64,000 nt of DNA from CAYYFX01 sp046330135 (GTDB taxonomy: Bacteria; ARS69): NCBI GenBank assembly GCA_046330135.1, contig JAXLTI010000005.1:186001-250000 (forward strand), read 5' to 3'. Shown piece by piece: positions 52,716 to 61,292 of this stretch. The notes under the pieces are model-generated. The model was not told the DNA's origin, ran no database searches, and worked only from the letters and a program-made list of their open reading frames with translations. Positions within the stretch are counted from its first letter, which is position 1; every line of letters begins with the position of its first letter. The position numbers and the translations under genes are program-made.

Positions 52716-53036
52716 ATGAACATTCGACGCGCGGACCAGGTCGTCGTCATCTCGGGCGACGACAAGGGCAAGAAGGGCAGAGTGCTCGCCGTGTATCCCG
52801 ACACGCAGCGCGTGGTCGTGGAGGGCGTGAACTTCGTGAAGCGCCATACGCGCGCCAAGACCGGCCAGCAGTCGGGCATCGTGGAGCGCGAGGCGTCCAT
52901 CCACGTCTCGAACGTGATGTTGCTGGATCCCGCGGACGGCCGGCCGGTTCGCGTCGGCCACCACGTGCTGCAGGGCGGACGGCGCGAGCGCGTCGCGCGG
53001 CGCAGCGGCGAAGTCATCCCCGAGAACCAGAGCTGA
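52716..53036 (+). CDS. rplX: 50S ribosomal protein L24
   Basis: An assembly initiator with a KOW motif: 'DQVVVISGDDKGKKGRVLAV', 'VVVEGVNFVKRHTRAKTGQQ' and 'SNVMLLDPADGRPVRVG'. The ATG at 52716 follows GGAGAGGG; the GTG one codon earlier is too close. 106 residues. Confidence 0.96.
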   Translation: MNIRRADQVVVISGDDKGKKGRVLAVYPDTQRVVVEGVNFVKRHTRAKTGQQSGIVEREASIHVSNVMLLDPADGRPVRVGHHVLQGGRRERVARRSGEVIPENQS

Positions 53037-53044
53037 GGCCCGCA

Positions 53045-53590
53045 ATGACGGCGAGAATCCAACAGCAGTACGAGAAGGAAGTGCGGCCGGCGCTCGTGAA
53101 GCGCTTCGGCTATCGGAACGTCAACATGGCGCCGCGGCTCGAGAAGATCACGCTGAACGTCGGCGTGGGCGAGGGGCACCAGAGCCCGAACCTCCTCGAG
53201 GACGCGGTCCAGACGCTGCGGCAGGTGACCGGACAGCATCCGTCCGTGCGCAAGGCGAAGAAGTCGATCGCGAACTTCAAGCTGCGCGAGGGCATGCCGG
53301 TCGGCGCGATGTGCACGCTGCGCAAGGCGCGCATGTGGGAGTTCTACGACCGTCTGATCAACACCGCGCTGCCGCAGGTGCGGGACTTCCGCGGCATGCC
53401 CACCACCTGTTTCGACGGCCACGGAAACTACACGATCGGCGTCCGGGAGCAGATCGTCTTCCCCGAGATCGACATCGACAAGGTCGCCAAGATCCGGGGC
53501 ATGAACATCACCCTCGTCACGACCGCCCGGACCGACGAGGAAGGGCTGGAGCTGCTTCGGCTGCTCCAATTCCCGTTCCGGAAGAACTGA
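53045..53590 (+). CDS. rplE: 50S ribosomal protein L5
   Basis: L5 binds 5S rRNA. 'KITLNVGVGEGHQSPNLLED', 'RKAKKSIANFKLREGMPVGA' and 'GNYTIGVREQIVFPEIDIDK' are canonical. 181 residues. GAGG precedes the ATG, 8 nt after rplX. Confidence 0.97.
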   Translation: MTARIQQQYEKEVRPALVKRFGYRNVNMAPRLEKITLNVGVGEGHQSPNLLEDAVQTLRQVTGQHPSVRKAKKSIANFKLREGMPVGAMCTLRKARMWEFYDRLINTALPQVRDFRGMPTTCFDGHGNYTIGVREQIVFPEIDIDKVAKIRGMNITLVTTARTDEEGLELLRLLQFPFRKN

Positions 53591-53603
53591 GAGGAAGAGG
53601 CCT

Positions 53604-53789
53604 TTGGCGAAGAAGTCGCTCATCGAGAAATCGAAGCGCACGCCGAAGTTCGGAGTCCGCAAGTATCACCGTTGCCGGCGGTGCGGGCGGCCTCGCGCGT
53701 ACATGCGGGACTTCGGTATGTGCCGTATCTGCTTCCGCGAGCTCGCGCTCATGGGGCAGATCCCGGGAATCGTGAAGGCGAGCTGGTAG
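53604..53789 (+). CDS. rpsN: 30S ribosomal protein S14, zinc-binding type Z
   Basis: This 61-residue form has two C-x-x-C pairs, 'CRRCGRPRAYMRDFGMCRIC', that bind zinc, unlike the long zinc-free form. The start is TTG at 53604 after GAGGAAGAGG. An 88-nt gap rich in CGAG repeats follows before rpsH. Confidence 0.96.
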   Translation: MAKKSLIEKSKRTPKFGVRKYHRCRRCGRPRAYMRDFGMCRICFRELALMGQIPGIVKASW

Positions 53790-53877
53790 TCGAGCTCGTC
53801 TTCGAGGAGCCACGAGCCGTCGAGTCGCGAGCCGCCCAGGGGCGTCGCGAGACCCTCGGCCGGAAGGAGCTGACGGA

Positions 53878-54279
53878 ATGTCGATGACCGATCCGATCGC
53901 TGACATGCTGACTCGGATCCGCAACGCGGCGATGGCCCGCCACAAGAGGGTGGACGTGCCGGCGTCGAAGCTCAAGCTCGAGATCGCGCGCATCCTGTTG
54001 AAGGAGCGCTTCGTCTCGAACTACAAGTTCCTGGCGGACGACGGCCCGCAGGGGACGATCCGGATCTACCTGAAGTACACGCCGGACGAAGAGCCGGTGA
54101 TCAACGGCATCGACCGGGTCTCGAAGCCCGGCCTCCGACGGTACTGCGGCGTCGAAGAGATTCCGCGGGTGTTCGGCGGCATGGGCGTGTCCATCCTCTC
54201 CACTTCGCGCGGCATCATGTCCGGCCGCGAAGCGAAGCGGATCGGCGTGGGCGGCGAGATCCTCTGCACGGTCTGGTAG
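53878..54279 (+). CDS. rpsH: 30S ribosomal protein S8
   Basis: S8 binds the central domain of 16S rRNA and represses the spc operon in E. coli. 'SMTDPIADMLTRIRNA' at the start and the signature 'SRGIMSGREAKRIGVGGEIL' are present. 133 residues; AAGGAG lies 8 nt before the ATG. Confidence 0.97.
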   Translation: MSMTDPIADMLTRIRNAAMARHKRVDVPASKLKLEIARILLKERFVSNYKFLADDGPQGTIRIYLKYTPDEEPVINGIDRVSKPGLRRYCGVEEIPRVFGGMGVSILSTSRGIMSGREAKRIGVGGEILCTVW

Positions 54280-54292
54280 GAGAGGGGAAACC

Positions 54293-54826
54293 ATGTCGCG
54301 AATCGGGAAGCTTCCCGTCCGGATCCCCTCGGGAGTGAGCGTCGGCATCGAGCAGAGCCGGCTCCGCGCCAAGGGACCCCTCGGCGAGCTGTTCGTCGAG
54401 GTGCCTCACGGCCTCCACGTCACCGTCGTGGACGGCGAGGTACGCGTCGCGGCGGAGACCGCGGCGCAGGGCCCGATTCACGGGCTCACGCGCACGCTGG
54501 TGAGCTCGGCGGTCCTCGGCGTGTCGAAGGGTTTCTCGAAGGCGTTGGAGATCGTCGGCGTGGGTTACCGCGCCGAGCTGAAGGGGAAGAACCTCGTGCT
54601 GCAGCTCGGGCACTCGCATCCGCACGTCATCGAGCCGCCGGCCGGAGTGTCCTTCGAGGTGCCGGAGCAGACGCGCGTGGTGGTCAAGGGCTGCGATCGG
54701 CAGTCGGTCGGGCAGATGGCCGCGGACATCCGCGGACTCCGGCCGCCGGAGCCGTACAAGGGCAAGGGCATCAAGTACGTCGGCGAAGTGATCCGCCGCA
54801 AGGCCGGCAAGACGGCGGCCGGGTAG
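54293..54826 (+). CDS. rplF: 50S ribosomal protein L6
   Basis: L6 sits near the sarcin-ricin loop. 'SRIGKLPVRIPSGVSVGIEQ', 'GLTRTLVSSAVLGVSKGFSK' and 'RPPEPYKGKGIKYVGEVIRR' are canonical. 177 residues. GGAGAGGGG precedes the ATG. Confidence 0.97.
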   Translation: MSRIGKLPVRIPSGVSVGIEQSRLRAKGPLGELFVEVPHGLHVTVVDGEVRVAAETAAQGPIHGLTRTLVSSAVLGVSKGFSKALEIVGVGYRAELKGKNLVLQLGHSHPHVIEPPAGVSFEVPEQTRVVVKGCDRQSVGQMAADIRGLRPPEPYKGKGIKYVGEVIRRKAGKTAAG

Positions 54827-54835
54827 AGGCGAGCG

Positions 54836-55210
54836 ATGAAGGACAAGACGCAGAAGAAGCTCGAGGACCTGGGCCGGCGCCATCGCCGCGTCCGGAAGAA
54901 GCTGCACGGCAGCCAGGAGCGCCCGCGCCTCACGGTCGCGCGCAGCCTGATGCACGTGCGGGCGGTGATCGTGGACGACGACACCGGGCGTACGCTCGTC
55001 CAGGTCTCCAGCACCGCGCGGAACCTGGCCACGCCCGAGGGCGAGGGCTCGCTGAAGATGCGACGTTCCGTGGCGGTCGGCACGGAGGTCGCCCGCCGGG
55101 CCCGCGAGCAGGGAATCACGAAGGTCGCGTTCGACCGCGGCGGCCGGCTCTACCACGGCCGCGTGAAGGCGGTCGCGGATGCGGCCCGGAAGGGAGGCCT
55201 GGACTTTTGA
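54836..55210 (+). CDS. rplR: 50S ribosomal protein L18
   Basis: L18 binds 5S rRNA. 'RRHRRVRKKLHGSQERPRLT', 'SLMHVRAVIVDDDTGRTLVQ' and 'FDRGGRLYHGRVKAVADAAR' match. 124 residues. The stop overlaps the rpsE TTG start (TTGA). Confidence 0.96.
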   Translation: MKDKTQKKLEDLGRRHRRVRKKLHGSQERPRLTVARSLMHVRAVIVDDDTGRTLVQVSSTARNLATPEGEGSLKMRRSVAVGTEVARRAREQGITKVAFDRGGRLYHGRVKAVADAARKGGLDF

Positions 55211-55845
55211 GCACCAGTGACGTCGGAGCGCGAAGTCCTGCGGAGCGCGACGACCGCGGTGAGCGCGGTCGGGGCGGGCGTGGCGCGGGCCGCGGCCGGG
55301 CGAAGGGCCGTTCCCCTCGGCGCGACCGTCAGGAAGAGAAGAAGGAGTTCACGGAGAAGGTCATCCAGATCAACCGCGTCGCCAAGGTCGTGAAGGGCGG
55401 GCGCCGCTTCAGCTTCAACGCGCTCGTCGCGATCGGCGACGAGAAGGGTCGCGTGGGCGCCGGCCTCGGCAAGGCGAACGAGGTCTCCGAGGCGGTGCGC
55501 AAGGCCACGGAGAACGCGAAGAAGAACATGTTCCGCGTCGCGATGGTCCGGGACACGGTCCCGCACCGGGTCGTGGGCCACGCGGGCGCCGGGCGCGTGC
55601 TGCTCGTTCCGGCCAGTCCCGGAACCGGCGTGATCGCGGGCGGCGCGGTGCGGCCGATCCTCGAGTGCGCGGGCTTCAAGGACGTGCTCACGAAGTGCCT
55701 CGGCACGAGCAACGCGCACAACGTCGTGAAGGCCACGGTCGCGGGGCTCAAGAGCCTCCGCACCGTGCACGACGTCGCGCGTCGCCGCGGCATCTCCGTC
55801 TCGTACCTGATGGGCAAGGACGAAGAGGGAGAGCCGGCGGCATGA
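55207..55845 (+). CDS. rpsE: 30S ribosomal protein S5 with RG-rich N-terminus
   Basis: S5 acts in decoding accuracy. The core begins 'FTEKVIQINRVAKVVKGGRR' with 'FNALVAIGDEKGRVGAGLGK' and 'VLLVPASPGTGVIAGGAVR'. A TTG start at 55207 after GGGAGG adds about 45 residues rich in Arg and Gly before the core; no later start exists before the core, so the extension is real. 212 residues. Confidence 0.95.
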   Translation: MSTSDVGARSPAERDDRGERGRGGRGAGRGRAKGRSPRRDRQEEKKEFTEKVIQINRVAKVVKGGRRFSFNALVAIGDEKGRVGAGLGKANEVSEAVRKATENAKKNMFRVAMVRDTVPHRVVGHAGAGRVLLVPASPGTGVIAGGAVRPILECAGFKDVLTKCLGTSNAHNVVKATVAGLKSLRTVHDVARRRGISVSYLMGKDEEGEPAA

Positions 55846-56030
55846 GCAAGCGTCTGAAGGTCACGCAGGTGCGGAGCGCCATCGGGCGCGGGACGAACCA
55901 GAAAGAGACGCTGCGGAGCTTGAAGATCCGGCGGCTGAACCGTCCCGTGGTGCACGAGGACACTCCCGGAATCCGCGGCATGATCGCATCGATACGGCAC
56001 CTCCTTCGCGTCGAGGAAATCCAGGCCTAG
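55842..56030 (+). CDS. rpmD: 50S ribosomal protein L30
   Basis: The 62-residue product contains 'LKVTQVRSAIGRGTNQKETL', 'LGLRKL'-type variant 'LKIRRLNRPVVHEDTPGIRG' and 'IRHLLRVEE', the L30 pattern. The ATG overlaps the rpsE stop (ATGA). Confidence 0.95.
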   Translation: MSKRLKVTQVRSAIGRGTNQKETLRSLKIRRLNRPVVHEDTPGIRGMIASIRHLLRVEEIQA

Positions 56031-56058
56031 CCCTTCCCTGCGGAAGGAGACGGAGACG

Positions 56059-56535
56059 ATGTACCAGCTGAACAACCTGAGGCCCGCGGCCGGCGCGCGA
56101 CGGAAGAGGAAGCGGGTCGGGCGCGGGATCGGCTCGGGTCACGGCAAGACGTCCACGCGCGGCATGAAGGGGCACTCGTCCCGGTCCGGCGGCGGCTCGG
56201 CGGGTTGGTTCGAGGGCGGCCAGATGCCGCTCTACCGCCGCATCCCGAAGCGGGGCTTCCACAGCCCGAACCGCGTCGCGTACCAGGTCCTGAACGTCGC
56301 CGACCTGGCGCGCTTCGCCACGGGGGCCACCGTGGACCCCGCCACGCTCAGCCAGCTCGGGGCGATCTCGGGCCGCGATCCGCGGGTCAAGATCCTCGGC
56401 GTGGGCGAGGTGAGCGGCGCGCTGCGTTTGCGGGTGCACGCGATCAGCGAGACCGCGCGCAAGAAGATCGAAGCGGCCGGCGGGAGCGTCGAGCTCATCG
56501 CCTGGACGAACGCGAAGGCGGAGGACGGGAAGTAG
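56059..56535 (+). CDS. rplO: 50S ribosomal protein L15
   Basis: A late assembly protein. 'NNLRPAAGARRKRKRVGRGI', 'GSGHGKTSTRGMKGHSSRSG' and 'FEGGQMPLYRRIPKRGF' are canonical. 158 residues. The stop is directly followed by the secY ATG. Confidence 0.97.
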   Translation: MYQLNNLRPAAGARRKRKRVGRGIGSGHGKTSTRGMKGHSSRSGGGSAGWFEGGQMPLYRRIPKRGFHSPNRVAYQVLNVADLARFATGATVDPATLSQLGAISGRDPRVKILGVGEVSGALRLRVHAISETARKKIEAAGGSVELIAWTNAKAEDGK

Positions 56536-57849
56536 ATGTTCTTCGAGAAGATCGCGGCCATCTTCCGGATCCCGGAGCTCAAGCGCCGTGTGCTCTTCAC
56601 GTTGGGGATGCTCTGCGTCTACCGGCTCGGCGGGCACGTGCCCACGCCCGGCATCGACGGAGCCGCCCTGGCGGGGTTCTTCGCGGCCCAGAAGAACTCG
56701 CTCTTCGGTCTCTACGACATGTTCGTGGGCGGCAATCTGGAGAAGGCCACGATCTTCGCGCTCGGCATCATGCCGAACATCTCGGCGTCGATCATCCTCC
56801 AGATGCTCACGGCGGTCGTGCCGTACTTCGAGAAGCTGCAGAAGGAAGGCGAGAGCGGGCGGCGCAAGATCAACCAGTACACCCGCTACGGCACGGTGGG
56901 ACTCGGCTTCGTCCAGGGCCTGGGCGTGGCGAAGTTCCTCGAGACGATGACGTCGCCGGCGGGCACGCTGGTCGTTCCCAGCCCCGGCCTGATGTTCGAG
57001 CTCACCACGGTCATCACCCTCATCGCGGGCACCGTCTTCACGATGTGGCTCGGCGAGCAGATCACCGAGCGCGGCATCGGCAACGGGATCTCGCTGATCA
57101 TCTTCATCGGCATCGTGGCCAGCTATCCCACGAACGCGCTGAACACCTTCCGCGCCGTGACGACGGGGGCGATGCACATCTTCACGCTGCTCCTCGTCCT
57201 CGCCGCCATGTTCGTGGTCACGGCGGCGGTCATCCTGGTGACGCAAGGCCAGCGGCGCATCCCGGTCCAGTACGCGCGGCGCGTCGTCGGCCGCAAGGTG
57301 TACGGCGGGCAGAACACGCACATCCCCCTGCGCGTGAACACCGCGGGCGTCATCCCGATCATCTTCGCGCAGTCGTTCATCATGTTCCCGAGCACGCTCG
57401 CCCTGTACTTCCCGAACAGCGAGCTCCTGCAGGGCATCGCGGCGAACCTGCGCTTCGGGACCCCCGTGCACTCGGTCCTGTACGGAGGGATCATCATCTT
57501 CTTCGCGTACTTCTACACGGCGATCATGTTCAACCCCACGGATCTCGCGGACAACATGAAGAAGCACGGCGGCTTCATTCCGGGCATCCGCCCGGGGAAG
57601 CGTACGGCGGAGTACATCGACCGGATCCTGACGCACATCACGCTTCCGGGCGCCATCTTCCTCGCGTTCATCGCGATCCTGCCGTTCGTGCTGATCAACC
57701 AGTTCGCGCTGCCGTTCTTCTTCGGCGGTACGGGGCTCCTGATCGTCGTGGGCGTCGCGCTGGACACGCTGCAGCAGATCGAGAGCCACCTTCTGATGCG
57801 GCACTACGACGGCTTCCTGAAGAAGGGGCGCCTGCGCGGACGGAGGTAG
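56536..57849 (+). CDS. secY: Preprotein translocase subunit SecY (437 aa)
   Basis: The ten-span channel protein of the Sec translocon. 'RVLFTLGMLCVYRLGGHVPT', 'IFALGIMPNISASIILQMLT', the plug region, 'GNGISLIIFIGIVASYPTNA', and the C-terminal 'GTGLLIVVGVALDTLQQIES' are canonical, including the cytoplasmic loop 'FIPGIRPGKRTAEYID'. The start abuts the rplO stop, the usual spc order. Confidence 0.97.
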   Translation: MFFEKIAAIFRIPELKRRVLFTLGMLCVYRLGGHVPTPGIDGAALAGFFAAQKNSLFGLYDMFVGGNLEKATIFALGIMPNISASIILQMLTAVVPYFEKLQKEGESGRRKINQYTRYGTVGLGFVQGLGVAKFLETMTSPAGTLVVPSPGLMFELTTVITLIAGTVFTMWLGEQITERGIGNGISLIIFIGIVASYPTNALNTFRAVTTGAMHIFTLLLVLAAMFVVTAAVILVTQGQRRIPVQYARRVVGRKVYGGQNTHIPLRVNTAGVIPIIFAQSFIMFPSTLALYFPNSELLQGIAANLRFGTPVHSVLYGGIIIFFAYFYTAIMFNPTDLADNMKKHGGFIPGIRPGKRTAEYIDRILTHITLPGAIFLAFIAILPFVLINQFALPFFFGGTGLLIVVGVALDTLQQIESHLLMRHYDGFLKKGRLRGRR

Positions 57850-57850
57850 C

Positions 57851-58426
57851 GTGGTCTGGATCTTCCTCGGTCCGCCGGGGGCCGGAAAGGGCACCCAGGC
57901 GAAGCTTCTCGCGGAGCATCTCGGGGTGGCTCACGTTTCGACCGGGGAGCTCCTGCGGAGAGCGGTCTCGGCCGGAACGGACCTGGGGAAGAAGGCGGGG
58001 TCGTACATGGAGCAAGGCGAGCTCGTGCCGGACGGCTTGCTCCTCGGCCTCGTCCGAGAGGCGCTCGTCGGACCGGCGCGGAACGGGTGCATCCTGGACG
58101 GATACCCCCGCAACCTCGCCCAGGCCGAGGCGCTGGACCGGCTGCTGCCGGAAGTCGGCCAGCGGCTCGCAGGGGTCATGGACCTCGAGGTGTCGGAGCA
58201 GGTGCTCGTGGATCGAATCGCGCGGCGGGCACGCGCGGAGGGTCGCCCCGACGACACGGAGGAGACCGTCCGGAACCGCCTGCGGGTCTACGAGTGCAAG
58301 ACGGCGCCGCTCGTCGCGTACTACCGGGAACGCGGGATGCTGACCCAAGTGCCCGGCGAGGGGACCGTGGAGGAGATCCAGGCCCGGCTGCAGAGCGCGT
58401 CGGCCCTGCGGGGGGCGGAGCAATGA
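57851..58426 (+). CDS. adk: Adenylate kinase, short-lid type (191 aa)
   Basis: This enzyme interconverts ATP + AMP and 2 ADP. P-loop 'GPPGAGKGTQAKLLAEHLG' at about 6-24, AMP site 'VSTGELLRR' and 'LDGYPRNLAQAEALD'. The lid is the short form: 'RRARAEGRPDDTEETVRNRL' passes straight on without the zinc-binding LID domain. GTG start 1 nt after secY; ATGA overlap with map. Confidence 0.95.
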   Translation: MVWIFLGPPGAGKGTQAKLLAEHLGVAHVSTGELLRRAVSAGTDLGKKAGSYMEQGELVPDGLLLGLVREALVGPARNGCILDGYPRNLAQAEALDRLLPEVGQRLAGVMDLEVSEQVLVDRIARRARAEGRPDDTEETVRNRLRVYECKTAPLVAYYRERGMLTQVPGEGTVEEIQARLQSASALRGAEQ

Positions 58427-59181
58427 TCCTCCTGAAGTCGCCGGCGGAGGTCCGGGAGATGGTCCACCCGGGGGAAATCGCGGCCGGAGCGCACCGGAAG
58501 GTCCGCGAGATCGTCCGGGCGGGCATCACCACCAAGGAGATCGACCGTATCGTGGAAGACTACATCCGTGAGCGGGGGGCCAGCCCGGCCTTCAAGGGGT
58601 ACCGTGGGTTCCCGGCCTCGGTCTGCGCTTCGGTCAACGACGAGGTGGTCCACGGCATCCCCGGGGAGCGCCTTCTCGTGGAGGGGGACATCGTAGGAGT
58701 GGACATCGGGGTCAAATCTGGGGGATTCTACTCCGATGCCGCCCAGACCCTTCCCGTCGGTCGGATCTCGCAGGAGGCGGAGCGGCTGCTCGCGGTGACG
58801 CGGGGTGCGCTCTACGCCGGGATCGGCGAAGCGAGGCTGGGTCACCGCGTCGGCGACGTCTCTTGGGCGATCCAGAGCTTCGTCGAGCGCGCCGGCTTTT
58901 CCGTCGTCCGCTCGCTGGTCGGTCACGGCATCGGGCGCTCGATGCACGAGGAGCCGCAGGTCCCGAACTTCGGGAAGCCCGGACAGGGACCGGAGCTCAA
59001 GGCGGGCATGGCGATCGCCATCGAGCCGATGGTGAACGCCGGCGGATTCGACGTCGAAGTGCTCGACGACGCGTGGACCGTCGTGACGGCGGATGGCTCG
59101 CTGTCGGCACACTTCGAGCACACCGTGGTGATCACGGAGGATGGACCGGTGATCCTCACGGAAGGTGCGGTACCGGCGTGA
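58423..59181 (+). CDS. map: Methionine aminopeptidase, type I (252 aa)
   Basis: Removes the initiator Met from nascent proteins. The dinuclear metal ligands are all visible: Asp94 ('VGVDIG'), Asp105 ('FYSDAAQT'), His168 ('VGHGIGR'), Glu201 ('AIEPM') and Glu232 ('FEHTVV'), with the substrate His77 in 'VVHGIP'. The ATG overlaps the adk stop (ATGA). Confidence 0.97.
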   Translation: MILLKSPAEVREMVHPGEIAAGAHRKVREIVRAGITTKEIDRIVEDYIRERGASPAFKGYRGFPASVCASVNDEVVHGIPGERLLVEGDIVGVDIGVKSGGFYSDAAQTLPVGRISQEAERLLAVTRGALYAGIGEARLGHRVGDVSWAIQSFVERAGFSVVRSLVGHGIGRSMHEEPQVPNFGKPGQGPELKAGMAIAIEPMVNAGGFDVEVLDDAWTVVTADGSLSAHFEHTVVITEDGPVILTEGAVPA

Positions 59182-59198
59182 AGCCCGGGGGCGCACGT

Positions 59199-59417
59199 AT
59201 GGCGAAGGAACAGGGAATCCAGGTCGAGGGGACCGTGGCCGAGGCCCTCCCGAACGCGAGCTTCCGCGTGGAGCTCGAGAACGGGCACCGAGTCCTCGCT
59301 CACATCTCGGGCAAGATGCGGATGAACTTCATCAAGATCCTGCCCGGGGACAAGGTTACCGTGGAGTTGTCTCCCTACGACCTCTCCCGCGGACGCATCG
59401 TCTACCGGTACAAGTAG
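59199..59417 (+). CDS. infA: Translation initiation factor IF-1 (72 aa)
   Basis: An OB-fold factor blocking the A site during initiation. 'EGTVAEALPNASFRVELENG', 'VLAHISGKMRMNFIKILPGD' and 'DLSRGRIVYRYK' match the family exactly in order and length. It lies 17 nt after map. Confidence 0.97.
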   Translation: MAKEQGIQVEGTVAEALPNASFRVELENGHRVLAHISGKMRMNFIKILPGDKVTVELSPYDLSRGRIVYRYK

Positions 59418-59433
59418 CCGGGAGGAGCTCGTC

Positions 59434-59568
59434 GTGAAGTGCCGGACTGCGGTCAGGAAGCTCTGCAACCAGTGCAAGATCGTGAAGCGTCACGGGGTGG
59501 TCCGAGTGATCTGCAAGGCCAATCCCCGTCACAAGCAGCGCCAAGTCACCCGCACCGTGGGACGCTAG
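59434..59568 (+). CDS. rpmJ: 50S ribosomal protein L36, zinc-binding (44 aa)
   Basis: This very short gene starts with GTG at 59434 after GGGAGGAG. The product reads 'KCRTAVRKLCNQCKIVKRHG' then 'VVRVICKANPRHKQRQ', the L36 pattern, with zinc ligands Cys11, Cys14, Cys27 and His33. It has seven extra residues ('VTRTVGR') beyond the usual 37. Its place between infA and rpsM is the standard one. Confidence 0.95.
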   Translation: MKCRTAVRKLCNQCKIVKRHGVVRVICKANPRHKQRQVTRTVGR

Positions 59569-59644
59569 GACGGTGGGTCGCTAGCGCGAGGTTCGTAGGG
59601 CGCCGGGGGCCGCGGGCCGCCGGAGCTCAAGGAGGATTCGAAGG

Positions 59645-60049
59645 ATGCCGCGCATCGCCGGGGTCGACCTGCCGCCCACCAAGCGGATGGAGGTCGCGCT
59701 GACCTACATCTACGGAATCGGGCACACCCGAGCGAGGAAGATCCTGCAGAAGACCGGCGTGGATCCCGACCTCCGCGCGAAGGACCTTCCCGAATCGGAC
59801 ACCGCCAAGCTCCGCACCGAGATCGAGACGCACTACAAGGTGGAGGGAGCGCTGCGGAGCGAGATGGCCATGAACATCAAGCGCTTGATGGACATCGCTT
59901 GCTACCGCGGGCTCCGGCACCGCAAGGGCCTCCCGGTGCGCGGACAGCGCACGCGCACGAACGCGCGGATCCGGAAGGGCCCCAAGAAGGGTGCCGGCGT
60001 CACGAAGAGCCGGAAGACGACCACGACGGCCCCGAAGGCCGGGTCCTAG
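59645..60049 (+). CDS. rpsM: 30S ribosomal protein S13
   Basis: S13 contacts the 50S subunit and P-site tRNA. 'RIAGVDLPPTKRMEVALTYI', 'IKRLMDIACYRGLRHRKGLP' and 'VRGQRTRTNARIRKGPKK' are canonical. 134 residues, about 12 more than usual at the basic C-terminus. AAGGAGG precedes the ATG. Confidence 0.97.
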   Translation: MPRIAGVDLPPTKRMEVALTYIYGIGHTRARKILQKTGVDPDLRAKDLPESDTAKLRTEIETHYKVEGALRSEMAMNIKRLMDIACYRGLRHRKGLPVRGQRTRTNARIRKGPKKGAGVTKSRKTTTTAPKAGS

Positions 60050-60058
60050 GAGGACACC

Positions 60059-60517
60059 TTGACCGAAGCGAAGACCCCTCCCGCGGCTGCTGCCGCCACC
60101 GCGGCGCCCGAGGCGCCGGCGGCCGCGGCCGCCACCGCCGTGAAGGCGCGCCGCAAGAAGGACCGCAAAGTCGAGGCCGTCGGCGTGGCGCACATCCAGA
60201 GCACGTTCAACAACACCATCATCACGCTGACGGACACGCGCGGCGAGGTCATCTCCTGGGCGTCCGCCGGCAAGGTCGGCTTCAAGGGCTCCCGGAAGAG
60301 CACGCCGTTCGCCGCCCAGCTCGCCGCCGAGAAGGCCGCCCGCGAAGCGCTGGAGCTCGGGCTGCGGCGCGTCGAGGTCCGCGTGCGGGGCCCCGGCGCC
60401 GGGCGCGAAGCGGCGATCCGGTCTCTGACCATCGCCGGGCTGGACATTTCCGCGATCCGCGACGTGACACCGATTCCGCACAACGGCTGCCGCCCCAAGA
60501 AGCGGCGCCGCAACTAG
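60059..60517 (+). CDS. rpsK: 30S ribosomal protein S11 with Ala-rich N-terminus
   Basis: S11 forms part of the platform. The core runs from 'VEAVGVAHIQSTFNNTIITL' through 'GFKGSRKSTPFAAQLAAEKA' to 'DVTPIPHNGCRPKKRRRN'. The TTG start at 60059 lies 5 nt after a perfect AGGAGG and gives an N-terminal extension of about 35 residues that is mostly alanine. 152 residues against about 128. Confidence 0.96.
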   Translation: MTEAKTPPAAAAATAAPEAPAAAAATAVKARRKKDRKVEAVGVAHIQSTFNNTIITLTDTRGEVISWASAGKVGFKGSRKSTPFAAQLAAEKAAREALELGLRRVEVRVRGPGAGREAAIRSLTIAGLDISAIRDVTPIPHNGCRPKKRRRN

Positions 60518-60529
60518 AGGTACCCGAGA

Positions 60530-61159
60530 ATGGCCAGGAACACGGACCCGAAGTGCAAGCAGTGTCGCCGGGAGGGCGTGAAGCTCTTCCTCAAGGGAGA
60601 GCGTTGTCTGACGCTCAAGTGCGCGATCGAGCGCCGCAACTACGCGCCCGGCGAGCACGGCCAGAACTTCCGCCGGAAGATCACGGACTACGGCGTCCAG
60701 CTCCGCGAGAAGCAGAAGGCCCGCCGCACGTACGGCATCCTGGAGCGCCAGTTCCGCGGGTATTACGAGAAGGCGATCCGGCAGAAGGGCGTGACCGGCG
60801 AGAACATCATGCGCCTCCTGGAGCTGCGGCTGGACAATCTCGTGTACCGGCTCGGGCTCGCGTCGTCCCGGTCGCAGGCGCGCCAGCTCGTGCGGCATCG
60901 TCACGTGGAGGTGAACGGCCGCACCGTCACGATCGCGTCGTACCAGTGTCGCCCGGGCGACCGGATCCAGATGCGTGAAGGCAGCCGCGAGCTGGACGTC
61001 GTCAAGGCGAGTCTCGAGGCGAAGGACCCGGCGTCGCTGGTGAGCTGGCTCTCGGTGGATCGCGAGAAGCTCGCAGGCTCGGTGCTGCAGAGCCCGTCGC
61101 GCCAGGAGATCCCGGTTCCGTTGAACGAGCAGCTCATCGTCGAGCTCTACTCGAAGTAG
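60530..61159 (+). CDS. rpsD: 30S ribosomal protein S4, zinc-binding form
   Basis: A primary 16S rRNA binder and accuracy protein. The N-terminus carries Cys9, Cys12, Cys26 and Cys31 ('CKQC', 'CLTLKC'), the zinc-binding variant. 'ILERQFRGYYEKAIRQKG', the S4 domain 'LELRLDNLVYRLGLASSRSQ' and 'VRHRHVEVNGRTVTI' follow. 209 residues. Confidence 0.97.
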   Translation: MARNTDPKCKQCRREGVKLFLKGERCLTLKCAIERRNYAPGEHGQNFRRKITDYGVQLREKQKARRTYGILERQFRGYYEKAIRQKGVTGENIMRLLELRLDNLVYRLGLASSRSQARQLVRHRHVEVNGRTVTIASYQCRPGDRIQMREGSRELDVVKASLEAKDPASLVSWLSVDREKLAGSVLQSPSRQEIPVPLNEQLIVELYSK

Positions 61160-61292
61160 TCGAAGCACGCAGGACGGTACCCCGGGCGCCCGGCCGGTCG
61201 CACGACCCGCCGGCGTCCTCGTGGAATCGGCAGAAGATCCCGTCGAGGATCGAGGAGCCGGTTCCCCGCACCCATGAGGAAGGAGAATCTCC

